Part shown: positions 1 through 5,672 of the stretch, piece after piece
How the letters are laid out: every line of letters begins with the position of its first letter
Numbering within the stretch: the first letter of the stretch is position 1
NCBI GenBank assembly: GCA_021814085.1
Contig: JAKAJA010000115.1
Span: 1 to 6,190, forward strand
Direction: 5' to 3'
Length of the DNA stretch: 6,190 bases
Source of the DNA: Acidobacteriota bacterium
GTDB taxonomy: Bacteria; Acidobacteriota; UBA4820; DSQY01
The notes under the pieces: generated by a model
The model's input: only the letters and a program-made list of their open reading frames with translations
Database searches by the model: none
Told to the model about the DNA's origin: nothing
Program-made: the position numbers and the translations under genes

Positions 1-331
1 CGGTGATGACGCTCGAGAGAAAACCCAGGACGAGGATGAGCGCGAAGACGAAGGCGTGGGTGGAGATATGCTTCAGGAGCCAGCTCACCCCTGCCGCGAT
101 GTAGCGGCGCGTCCACTTGAAGACGAACCCCATGACGAGAACGGCCCCGGTGATGGGGATGGGGTGCTGAAGGGCTTCCAGGAGGAGGTGGCGGTTCAGG
201 ACACCCGCGGCCACGGCCGCCGCCACGCCCATGAAGAACAGGAATATCTCGATGTTGCGCTCCACCGCGTGGAAGGAGAAGGGCAGCACCATGACGAGCA
301 CGAGGATCAGGGTCAGGGCGAGGATGATCAT
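1..331 (-). CDS. DUF1646-type membrane transporter, N-terminal part (partial)
   Basis: The gene runs off the left edge; 110 codons from the ATG at 331 are open with no stop. The protein begins MIILALTLILVLVMVLPFSF, then AVERNIEIFLFFMGVAAAV, and later has a GAVLVMGFVFKW helix and an FVFALILVLGFLSSVIT helix. These give about four hydrophobic segments (residues roughly 2-20, 27-45, 64-77 and 92-110). The order of a hydrophobic start, an 'E.N.E.FLF.MG' motif and an 'LGFLSSVIT' motif matches what I recall of DUF1646, a family of predicted cation or ion transporters in the inner membrane. Substrate is unknown. The start is supported by homology-like length rather than by a ribosome binding site: the bases just upstream form a GGTTAACC palindrome (333-340) and then the heptad repeat array. 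It lies downstream of the deoxyhypusine-synthase-like gene on the same strand, 122 bp away. Confidence 0.7.
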   Translation of the reverse strand, partial: MIILALTLILVLVMVLPFSFHAVERNIEIFLFFMGVAAAVAAGVLNRHLLLEALQHPIPITGAVLVMGFVFKWTRRYIAAGVSWLLKHISTHAFVFALILVLGFLSSVIT

Positions 332-340
332 GGGTTAACC

Positions 341-459
341 GGGAGCAGGGAGCAGGGAGAAGGGAGCAGGGAGCAGGGAGCAGGGAGCAGAATCACCCCC
401 TCATCCAACTCGATTCGTCTCGGTTCCATCGGCTCCCCGCTCCCCGCTGCCCGCTACCG
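341..459. repeat. Heptanucleotide repeat element 1 (G-rich arm, spacer, C-rich arm)
   Basis: Positions 341-389 hold seven tandem 7-bp units, six GGGAGCA and one GGGAGAA. A 42-nt non-repetitive spacer (390-431) follows. Positions 432-459 then hold four units of the complementary type: GCTCCCC, GCTCCCC, GCTGCCC, GCTACCG. GGGAGC pairs with GCTCCC, so transcript or single strand could fold into a long imperfect hairpin. The element fills the gap between two minus-strand genes, and its right arm contains the stop codon of the enzyme gene (454-456). A second element with the same architecture lies at 2431-2559. Heptanucleotide tandem repeats are known from intergenic regions of other bacteria, for example cyanobacteria; the function here is unknown, and terminator-like or mRNA-stabilising folding is only inference. 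Confidence 0.9.
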
Positions 460-1572
460 TCTGGTTTTCTTCTCCTGAGCGGCCGCCCTGGCGAGGTAGG
501 TCTTCTTCAGCGCGCCGTGGAGGGCCGGAAGCTTGTCGTAGAGCCGCTTCTGGCGCCGTGGCTTGACCTTGTCAAGGGCGTAGGCGGTGAGGATGGGGAG
601 GGCGATGGTGCTGTCCGTGTAGACGACCACCGTGTCGGGGAGCTGGCTCGGGTCCACTTTGCCCCACGAGACGGCCTCGGCTGGGGTTGCGCCGCTGAGT
701 CCCCCCGTGTCGGGCCGGGCGTCGGTCATCTGGAGAAAGTAGTCGTGGCCCTTCTCGGGCAGCCCCAGGACCTCTTGGATCTGCGGCTCCGTCTGGAGCA
801 TGAAATTCTTGGGCGAGCCCCCGCCCACGATGAGGACCGCGGACTTGCCGCCACGCCGTTTGGCGTCCCAGACGATGGCCGCGGTCTGGTTCACGTCCGC
901 GCTCACGTCGAAACGGAAGGCCGACCCTCGCAGGGCCATGGCCGCCACGTTCATCCCGATGCTCGAGTCGCCCGGGGAACTCGTGAAGATGGGCACTCCC
1001 GCCTCGTGGGCCGCCGTGAGGACGCAGGGAACCTTGAGGCCGAGGGTCTTCTCCCGCTCGCGCAAGAACCCACCGATGAGGTAATGGAACTCCGCCGTGG
1101 ACATTTCCTTCTGGAACTCTGGCTCCTGGAGGATCCGGCGGAAAAAGGCGTCGGTGCCCAGAAGGACCTTGTAGTCGAAGAGGATGTCGTAGATGCGCAC
1201 GACCCCCTGGGCCCGCAGGCGCGTATCGTCCAGGAAGGGCGAGCCGCGGTGAAGGTTCAGGTCCAGGGCGTAGTGGGCGTCGTGGTAGAGGTTGGCCCCC
1301 GTGGAGATGATCCAGTCCACGAACCCGGCCTGGATGAGGGGGACGATGCACGAGCGCCCCACGCCCGCCGGCGTGAGGGCCCCCGTGAGGCTCATGCCCA
1401 CCGTTACGTCGGCCTTGAGCATTTTTTTGGCGAAGAGATGGCACGCTTCGTGCAAGCGTCCTGCGTTGTAGGCGAGGAATGCCTCGTCCACGAGGCGCGA
1501 TACGCCGGTGCCTTTCTTGATGGGTTTGGGCTCGATACGTGGTCCGCTCAGATACCGGGAAGGTGTGGGCAT
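454..1572 (-). CDS. Deoxyhypusine-synthase-like enzyme (bacterial polyamine-type branch)
   Basis: A 372-residue protein of about normal length for the deoxyhypusine synthase fold. Motifs in order: SLTGALTPAG (61-70), STGANLYHDAHYAL (90-103), TSSPGDSSIG (197-206), GGGSPKN (251-257 region) and SGATPAEAVSWGK (293-305). The last matches the human active-site stretch with Glu323, Trp327 and the imine-forming Lys329, so E299, W303 and K305 are the likely equivalents. These enzymes use NAD and transfer an aminobutyl group from a polyamine. Bacteria generally lack eIF5A, and bacterial members are associated with homospermidine-type or guanidinylated polyamine synthesis, so the acceptor is probably a small amine; that is inference. 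The ATG at 1572 is chosen because AGGAGA (1577-1582) lies 4-5 nt upstream. An upstream in-frame extension to 1701 would cross the promoter region. The enzyme is cytosolic and transcribed divergently from tolQ. Confidence 0.88.
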   Translation of the reverse strand: MPTPSRYLSGPRIEPKPIKKGTGVSRLVDEAFLAYNAGRLHEACHLFAKKMLKADVTVGMSLTGALTPAGVGRSCIVPLIQAGFVDWIISTGANLYHDAHYALDLNLHRGSPFLDDTRLRAQGVVRIYDILFDYKVLLGTDAFFRRILQEPEFQKEMSTAEFHYLIGGFLREREKTLGLKVPCVLTAAHEAGVPIFTSSPGDSSIGMNVAAMALRGSAFRFDVSADVNQTAAIVWDAKRRGGKSAVLIVGGGSPKNFMLQTEPQIQEVLGLPEKGHDYFLQMTDARPDTGGLSGATPAEAVSWGKVDPSQLPDTVVVYTDSTIALPILTAYALDKVKPRRQKRLYDKLPALHGALKKTYLARAAAQEKKTRR

Positions 1573-1596
1573 CGTCTCTCCTGCATGGTAGCGGTC

Positions 1597-1626
1597 AGTA
1601 TAAGCGAGAGGCCCGGTCCATTGGAA
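1597..1626 (-). promoter_or_regulatory. Predicted promoter of the deoxyhypusine-synthase-like gene
   Basis: On the minus strand there is a TATACT -10 hexamer (1597-1602). A weak -35 candidate, TTCCAA (1621-1626), lies 18 bp upstream. Transcription would start near 1590, leaving a short leader of about 18 nt that contains the AGGAGA ribosome binding site. The -10 is convincing and the -35 is poor, which would suit a promoter that depends on an activator or is weak. Confidence 0.5.
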
Positions 1627-1634
1627 CGGGCCTC
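1608..1634. promoter_or_regulatory. Palindrome overlapping the minus-strand -35 (operator candidate)
   Basis: Inverted repeat with an 8-bp perfect outer stem, GAGGCCCG (1608-1615) and CGGGCCTC (1627-1634). Inside it there is one mismatch, 3 more base pairs and an ATT loop. It begins 5 bp upstream of the minus-strand -10 and covers the -35 position, which is where a dimeric repressor or activator would act. It could also fold as an RNA hairpin in any read-through transcript. No known regulator motif is recognised. Confidence 0.5.
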
Positions 1635-1663
1635 CACTGAAGGGGGAGCGGGGGACCGCATCC

Positions 1664-1694
1664 TTGACGGGACACGGCACCACCCGCGTATAAT
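1664..1694 (+). promoter_or_regulatory. Predicted sigma70-type promoter of tolQ
   Basis: TTGACG (1664-1669) and a perfect TATAAT (1689-1694) are separated by 19 bp, slightly longer than the usual 17. The expected transcription start is about 1701, only 15 nt before the preferred tolQ ATG. The leader would therefore be very short and hold little more than the ribosome binding site. Confidence 0.65.
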
Positions 1695-1705
1695 GAACCA
1701 CTTAT

Positions 1706-1710
1706 GGAGG
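1706..1710 (+). promoter_or_regulatory. Ribosome binding site deciding the tolQ start
   Basis: GGAGG lies 5 nt before the ATG at 1716. An in-frame ATG at 1704 overlaps this site and has no Shine-Dalgarno of its own, so the 1716 start is preferred. Confidence 0.75.
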
Positions 1711-1715
1711 TGTGC

Positions 1716-2426
1716 ATGTTCCATGCCCTCGCGGTCCTGACCATCGCCGACATGCTCGCCCACTCCGGGTGGGTGGCGAAGGCGGTTCTCCTCACCCTGC
1801 TCGTGTTCTCGCTCATCTCCTGGAGCGTCATGATCGACCGCATGCTCAGCTACAAGAAGCTGCGCCAGCGGTCCAGGGAGTTCTACGAGATCCTGCGCAA
1901 GTCCCAGCGCGTCGCGGACATGCTCATCATTGCCAAGAACGCCAAGGATTCCCCCCTGAGAGAAATGTTCCTGGAGACTTACCGCGAGCTGCACGACCAG
2001 GTCAAGGACCAGGTGCCCCCCAGCGGGACCCCACCGGCCGGCGAGGAGTTCAGGCCGCAGATGCGCCATACGGCAAACTTGGAACGCACCCTCCAGCGGA
2101 CCATGGGCGACCAGTCCATCATGCTCGAGTCGGGCTTGGCCTTCCTGGCCACCACGGCCGCCGTCACCCCGTTCATAGGCCTCTTCGGAACGGTATGGGG
2201 CATCATGGAGGCCTTCCGGGCCATCGGCGCCAGCGGCAGCGCGACCCTCGCGAGCGTGGCCCCGGGCATCTCCGAGGCCCTCATCACCACCGCCGCGGGC
2301 CTCTTCGCCGCCATTCCCGCCCTCATCGGCTACAACCTCCTCGGGCGCAAAGTGAAGACCTTCAATGCCTACATGGAGCAGTTCGCCCTGGATCTGATCA
2401 ATTTTCTGATGAATCGCTTCGCGTAG
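1716..2426 (+). CDS. tolQ: TolQ, proton channel subunit of the Tol-Pal envelope motor
   Basis: A 236-residue inner-membrane protein of the MotA/TolQ/ExbB family, of normal TolQ length. One membrane helix lies at about 20-38. A cytoplasmic loop follows with a Pro-rich stretch (about 100-115). The two channel helices then lie at about 141-163 and 184-209. The blocks LATTAAVTPFIGLFGTVWGI (144-163) and VAPGISEALITTAAGLFAA (181-199) follow E. coli TolQ closely, including the pore threonines (T146 and T192, equivalent to T145 and T178). TolQ, with TolR, couples proton flow to TolA and Pal during outer-membrane constriction. ExbB is the main alternative, but the VAPGI.EALI..A.GLFAAIPA pattern favours TolQ. 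No tolR/exbD gene follows; the next gene is unrelated and a repeat element separates them. The promoter just upstream suggests it starts its own transcript. Confidence 0.9.
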   Translation: MFHALAVLTIADMLAHSGWVAKAVLLTLLVFSLISWSVMIDRMLSYKKLRQRSREFYEILRKSQRVADMLIIAKNAKDSPLREMFLETYRELHDQVKDQVPPSGTPPAGEEFRPQMRHTANLERTLQRTMGDQSIMLESGLAFLATTAAVTPFIGLFGTVWGIMEAFRAIGASGSATLASVAPGISEALITTAAGLFAAIPALIGYNLLGRKVKTFNAYMEQFALDLINFLMNRFA

Positions 2427-2430
2427 AAAC

Positions 2431-2559
2431 GGGAGCAGGGAGCAGGGAGTAGGGAGCAAAGAGCCGGGAGCAGGGAGTAGGGAGCAGGGAGAAGTGAAAA
2501 GAGAACCGAGAAAGGCTGGGACGGGTGTCTTCCTTCCCGCTGCCCGCTACCCGCTCCCG
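2431..2559. repeat. Heptanucleotide repeat element 2 (G-rich arm, spacer, C-rich arm)
   Basis: Positions 2431-2493 hold nine 7-bp units. Most are GGGAGCA or GGGAGTA, one is degenerate (AAGAGCC, 2459-2465) and the last is GGGAGAA. A 42-nt spacer (2494-2535) follows, then a C-rich arm at 2536-2559 with units GCTGCCC, GCTACCC and GCTCCCG. The C-rich arm shares the 16-mer CCCGCTGCCCGCTACC with element 1. The element starts 4 bp after the tolQ stop codon and ends 11 bp before the next gene's proposed start. Transcribed, the two arms could form an imperfect hairpin between the two genes. Confidence 0.9.
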
Positions 2560-2570
2560 ATCGCATCGCA

Positions 2571-3422
2571 TTGAGGCACGATCAAGGTTCCAACCCCAAA
2601 CGCAGATCCCCATCAATCTCGAGGCTCAAGAGCGAACTCGACGAGATGGCCCGGCGCCTCGGCCCGGGCCATCTCGCTTTCGATCCCATTCAGCACCCGA
2701 GACGCTATACAGACCGAGCCGACAGGGAGGTGACAGCCCTCCTCTCGGCCCTCTTCGCCTACGGCAACGTCACGTCTATGGGGGCTTTTCTCGACAGCCT
2801 CCTGGGCGCCCTCGGCTCCTCTCCCTTCGAGACCCTGCGCACGGGTGCCCTTCCCAAGCGCCTGCCCCTCTACCGCTTCCAGAGATCTGCGGACGTGCGG
2901 GCGGCGCTGAGGGCCGTGGGGGCCGTCCTGAGCGAGCACGGTGGCCTGGAAGCGGCCTTTTCCATGACGGCAGGCGGGGCGGAGGAGAAGCTGGAAGCCT
3001 TCGCAAATCTCCTACGGAGGAAGGCCCGGTCTTCGTCTCCCGGCGTCCTGCACCTCCTCCCGCTTCCCTCGGACGGCTCGGCGTGCAAGCGCTGGTGGAT
3101 GTTCCTCCGCTGGGTCGTGAGGCCCGACGACGGCGTGGACCTGGGCCTCTGGACCTGCCTGAGCCCGCGCGACCTGCGCATTCCCGTGGACACCCACGTT
3201 GCCCGCATCGCCTTCGCCTTGGGCCTCGTGAACCGAAGCACCGCGGACCGCGCCTTCTCCATCATGCTCACCGAGTCCCTGCGGGCCTTTTGCCCCGAGG
3301 ACCCCACGCGCTATGACTTCGCTCTCGCCCACCTTGGAATCCTGGGAGAGTGCCCGAAGCGCCAGGTCCCCTCCATCTGCAAGGCCTGCTCCCTAAGGTC
3401 CCACTGCAAGCTCGGCAAATAG
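2571..3422 (+). CDS. TIGR02757/DUF2400 family protein, HhH DNA-glycosylase relative with Cys cluster
   Basis: A 283-residue protein if read from the TTG at 2571. Family hallmarks: LKSELDE (19-25), FDPIQHPRRYTDRADREVTA (37-56), LFAYGN (61-66), LYRFQ (100-104), GSACKRWWMFLRWVVR (169-184), VDLGLW (189-194), VDTHVARI (206-213) and DPTRYDFALAHLGI (244-257). The VDTHV motif resembles the catalytic-Asp region of endonuclease III-type glycosylases. D207, and perhaps K173 as catalytic lysine, suggest a base-excision repair role, but the family is not well characterised. The tail carries C261, C270, C273 and C279 (C-x8-C-x2-C-x5-C), like the 4Fe-4S loop of endonuclease III. The start is uncertain: TTG 2571 has no clear ribosome binding site, and the only later option, ATG 2646, would remove the conserved LKSELDE segment. 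It is convergent with the acetyltransferase-like gene. Confidence 0.85.
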   Translation: MRHDQGSNPKRRSPSISRLKSELDEMARRLGPGHLAFDPIQHPRRYTDRADREVTALLSALFAYGNVTSMGAFLDSLLGALGSSPFETLRTGALPKRLPLYRFQRSADVRAALRAVGAVLSEHGGLEAAFSMTAGGAEEKLEAFANLLRRKARSSSPGVLHLLPLPSDGSACKRWWMFLRWVVRPDDGVDLGLWTCLSPRDLRIPVDTHVARIAFALGLVNRSTADRAFSIMLTESLRAFCPEDPTRYDFALAHLGILGECPKRQVPSICKACSLRSHCKLGK

Positions 3423-3429
3423 CCCGCGA

Positions 3430-3461
3430 CAAGGGCCAACCCGGGAAATCCCGTGTCCTTG
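3430..3461. terminator. Weak hairpin between convergent genes
   Basis: The 41-bp gap between two converging stop codons contains CGGG (3442-3445), an AAAT loop and CCCG (3450-3453). Outer CAAGG (3430-3434) and CCTTG (3457-3461) can also pair around an internal loop. There is no T tract on either strand, so it is at best a weak bidirectional terminator. Confidence 0.3.
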
Positions 3462-3463
3462 CC

Positions 3464-4669
3464 TCACCGGAGAGCGGCAAGCCGCGCGGTGAGCGCATCG
3501 AGAACCCATTCCAGGCTGTACTTGCCCCCCGTCCTCTGCCACAACCACAGCACCGTTTCAAGAGCAAGAACGGCGACCAAGCCGCACAGGAGAGCCGGCA
3601 CGTCGCCCATGAGGGACGATATGGGGTACCGGTCCGTGGCCAGATAGACCGCGAAGAGGGTCCAGCCGATGATGAGATAGTGAAGGACGTAAAAGGAGAG
3701 GGAGAACCGGCTGGTCAGGCCAATTTGGCGCGCAAGGAGGCCCTGCGGTGGCCTGCCATTTTGGCGCGTGTCGCACAAGAAAAAGAGGGCGCTAAAAAAG
3801 AGGAGGGTCATCCCCGCCTGAAAGAGGACCATGCTGGACGAATCCGGGCTGAAGCTGAGGGGAGCTATGAACCCTCCTGTGACGGCTTCAGCGGGAGCCA
3901 TGCGGGCGGCGAAGGCCAGGGCGAGTCCGGCCGCCGCCAGGGCGGCCCCGAGGAGGGCAAGGCGGGGCAAGTCTCCTCGCATCTTGCCCCCCGCGATGCG
4001 GCGTCCCAGCGCGAACCCCACGAGGGGAAACAGAAGCCAGGGCAGGAGGGGAAAGTACCCGTTCGCCAGGAAGCCCAGGATGATGGGTTTGACGGACCAG
4101 ACAACCTCGTACTTGGACACCGGTTCAACGTACAAGCCGGGGAGGAACTCCGAGATGAGCGGCACGCCCCTCAGGGCGCCTCCCCAGTAGTCGGCGAAGC
4201 ATGACACGGTGCGCAGGAGAGGCGCGCCCACGGCCAGCCCCGAGCCCAACAGAAGGATCGTCCATGAAGGCAGGAACCGGCATAGGGCGAGCACGACCGT
4301 CGCAAAGCCCATGAGGGTGAGGATGTCCCACTGCCATAGCTGGCTGGGCCCCCAGGTGAGGCCCAGCATGAGGAGGCCGACCACGAAGAGATAGCCGCCA
4401 CGCAGGAGGGCGCGATGGAGCAGAGGGCCGGGGCCCGAGACCTTGTGCTTCTCGTGCGAGAGGGCCTGGCTCATCCCCATGATCATGAGGAAGCAGGCGG
4501 CCCCCCAGTCGCCCAGGGCGTGCTCGAAGAGAAAGTAAGGCCACGAGCCCGCCGCCGCGTCGTTCCCGAAGTAGAGTTGGAAATGGTCCAGGACCATCCC
4601 CACCAGGGCGCATCCCCTGATGATATCCACGGAAACCACGCGCCCGCCCTCGGAATCTCCCAGATCCAT
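3464..4669 (-). CDS. Heparan-alpha-glucosaminide N-acetyltransferase-like (DUF1624) membrane protein
   Basis: A 401-residue polytopic membrane protein with roughly ten hydrophobic segments. The N-terminus has RVVSVDIIRG (10-19), then a helix ending in VLDH (27-29 region). FEHALGDWGAACFLMIMG (48-65) follows; its H50 sits in a 'HA.xxWxxA' setting like the catalytic histidine region of the HGSNAT family. NGYFPLLPWLLFPLVGFALG (203-222) is the family's typical central motif, and LSFYVLH (324-330) opens the last helical block. Members move an acyl group, usually acetyl from acetyl-CoA, across the membrane to a sugar; bacterial substrates are mostly unknown and may be cell-wall or surface glycans. 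DUF418-type proteins are a related alternative. The ATG at 4669 is firm: an in-frame TAG directly precedes it and GGAGGA (4677-4682) is 7 nt upstream. It lies 77 bp downstream of the next minus-strand gene and is probably co-transcribed with it. Confidence 0.72.
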   Translation of the reverse strand: MDLGDSEGGRVVSVDIIRGCALVGMVLDHFQLYFGNDAAAGSWPYFLFEHALGDWGAACFLMIMGMSQALSHEKHKVSGPGPLLHRALLRGGYLFVVGLLMLGLTWGPSQLWQWDILTLMGFATVVLALCRFLPSWTILLLGSGLAVGAPLLRTVSCFADYWGGALRGVPLISEFLPGLYVEPVSKYEVVWSVKPIILGFLANGYFPLLPWLLFPLVGFALGRRIAGGKMRGDLPRLALLGAALAAAGLALAFAARMAPAEAVTGGFIAPLSFSPDSSSMVLFQAGMTLLFFSALFFLCDTRQNGRPPQGLLARQIGLTSRFSLSFYVLHYLIIGWTLFAVYLATDRYPISSLMGDVPALLCGLVAVLALETVLWLWQRTGGKYSLEWVLDALTARLAALR

Positions 4670-4746
4670 CTACAGTTCCTCCCCCAACTGGATAGCCGAG
4701 GGGGCGAAAGTGATCATTCCTGCCCGCCCTCCCTTTTGCTCGGTCC

Positions 4747-5583
4747 TCACTCTTGGAAGGTATGATCGCTTCCCGTGACGATGGGTTGTTCCAAATCGTC
4801 GGGCGTCCCGTAGATCCCGTCCGGCCCTGCACTCCTCAAGAGGAAGCCCTTCGGCGTGTTCTCCAGGATGTAGGGCCGGCCGAACGGGTCAAGGCCGCCG
4901 AAGCGCAGCCCTTTCTTGGAGAAATTGTTCTGGAGCCATTCAGGAAATGTGGCCGGATCCGGGACGAGTTCGCCGGCCTGCATTTCCCCCGCGAGAGCCT
5001 TGGCGATATCGGCCATCTCGATGTGAGCATGAAGCTTCAGGACCCTCGTCTTGACGAACTCGTAATAGGACCCCCCGTGTTTGGCGCCTGCCCAGAGGAG
5101 AAAGACCATGACCGCGACGGCGGTAAGTCTCCAAACCAGCCGGCCCAGGAGGGAGAGCCATTCCCGGACCCATGTCCGGAGCCGGCTCCGCGCGGGGGCG
5201 GTCCCTGGAGGGGTGATCTCTTCGGCAGGCTGCTCCGGAAGCGTGGGGCGATGTTCGGGAGAGGCGCCCTCACTCTCGGCGGGTTCGGCCGGTTGCGGTT
5301 CGGCGTCCTCCGCGAAGGTCTCCGCCTCCGTTGGTCCGTGCTCCAATGCTTCCCGTGCCCGAGAGAAAACCTTCGAGACTACGCCCGTGGCCACGGCCGC
5401 GAAGACGCACAGGGCGGACAGCGCCATGCCGATCTGGATCGGTGTTCGTCCTGAGAAGGTGGTCGCCATGCGGGCCAGGATCACGGCTGACACGAGGGCG
5501 CAGACCATCCTTAAAAAGCCAAGGCCCGCCATGCGGGAGACCACGCCCAGCAGGTGGCTCAGCAGTGGACGCCAGAAGCCCAA
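4747..5583 (-). CDS. Three-TM membrane protein with GspG-pseudopilin-like C-terminus
   Basis: Read from the TTG at 5583 it has 278 residues. Two N-terminal membrane helices (about 20-39 and 49-69) are followed by a Glu/Pro/Ala-rich linker (about 77-131), a third helix (about 149-166) and a soluble C-terminal part. That part has LDPFGRPY (231-238) and RSAGPDGIYGTPDDL (250-264), the pattern seen in the C-terminal region of type II secretion major pseudopilin GspG. There is no prepilin cleavage site or GFTLIE-type N-terminus, so it is not a normal pseudopilin; the function is unknown. The start is debatable. A GTG at 5715 gives 322 residues but overlaps the upstream gene by 43 bp without a ribosome binding site. 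The added codons are only about half G/C-ending, unlike the body of the gene. TTG 5583 has GGGAGG (5589-5594) 5 nt upstream. It probably belongs to an operon with its minus-strand neighbours. Confidence 0.65.
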   Translation of the reverse strand: MGFWRPLLSHLLGVVSRMAGLGFLRMVCALVSAVILARMATTFSGRTPIQIGMALSALCVFAAVATGVVSKVFSRAREALEHGPTEAETFAEDAEPQPAEPAESEGASPEHRPTLPEQPAEEITPPGTAPARSRLRTWVREWLSLLGRLVWRLTAVAVMVFLLWAGAKHGGSYYEFVKTRVLKLHAHIEMADIAKALAGEMQAGELVPDPATFPEWLQNNFSKKGLRFGGLDPFGRPYILENTPKGFLLRSAGPDGIYGTPDDLEQPIVTGSDHTFQE

Positions 5584-5672
5584 ACGGTCCTCCCTCGCTT
5601 GCTTCTTTCGGCGGACGAATCCCGACGGAGCTTCATGGTCCCCCCAACTCGTTGATGGTGCCTCCGCGGGGA

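Noticed and set aside
341..389. Possible CRISPR-like or minisatellite array
   Set aside because: Units are 7 bp with no unique spacers between them, so it is a simple tandem repeat, not a CRISPR array.
1643..1656. GGGGAGCGGGGGAC as a third heptad element
   Set aside because: Only about two degenerate units, with no opposing C-rich arm at the expected spacing; likely chance in G-rich DNA.
517..1740. Long plus-strand ORF (about 400 codons) opposite the deoxyhypusine-synthase-like gene
   Set aside because: The minus strand encodes a clear conserved enzyme here; the plus-strand product is low-complexity and Gly/Arg/Glu-rich, typical of an antisense shadow in GC-rich DNA.
3474..3485. GCGGCAAGCCGC palindrome near the end of the acetyltransferase-like gene
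   Set aside because: It lies inside coding sequence, has only a 2-nt loop and no T tract, so it is not a supported terminator.
3350..4204. Plus-strand ORF of 284 codons opposite the acetyltransferase-like gene
   Set aside because: It is hydrophilic and compositionally biased with no recognisable motif, while the opposite strand encodes a polytopic membrane protein with family motifs and a good ribosome binding site.
4747..5583. Reading this gene as a genuine type II secretion pseudopilin gspG
   Set aside because: It lacks the prepilin cleavage motif and hydrophobic N-terminal pilin helix, has three membrane segments, and no other secretion genes are in the window.
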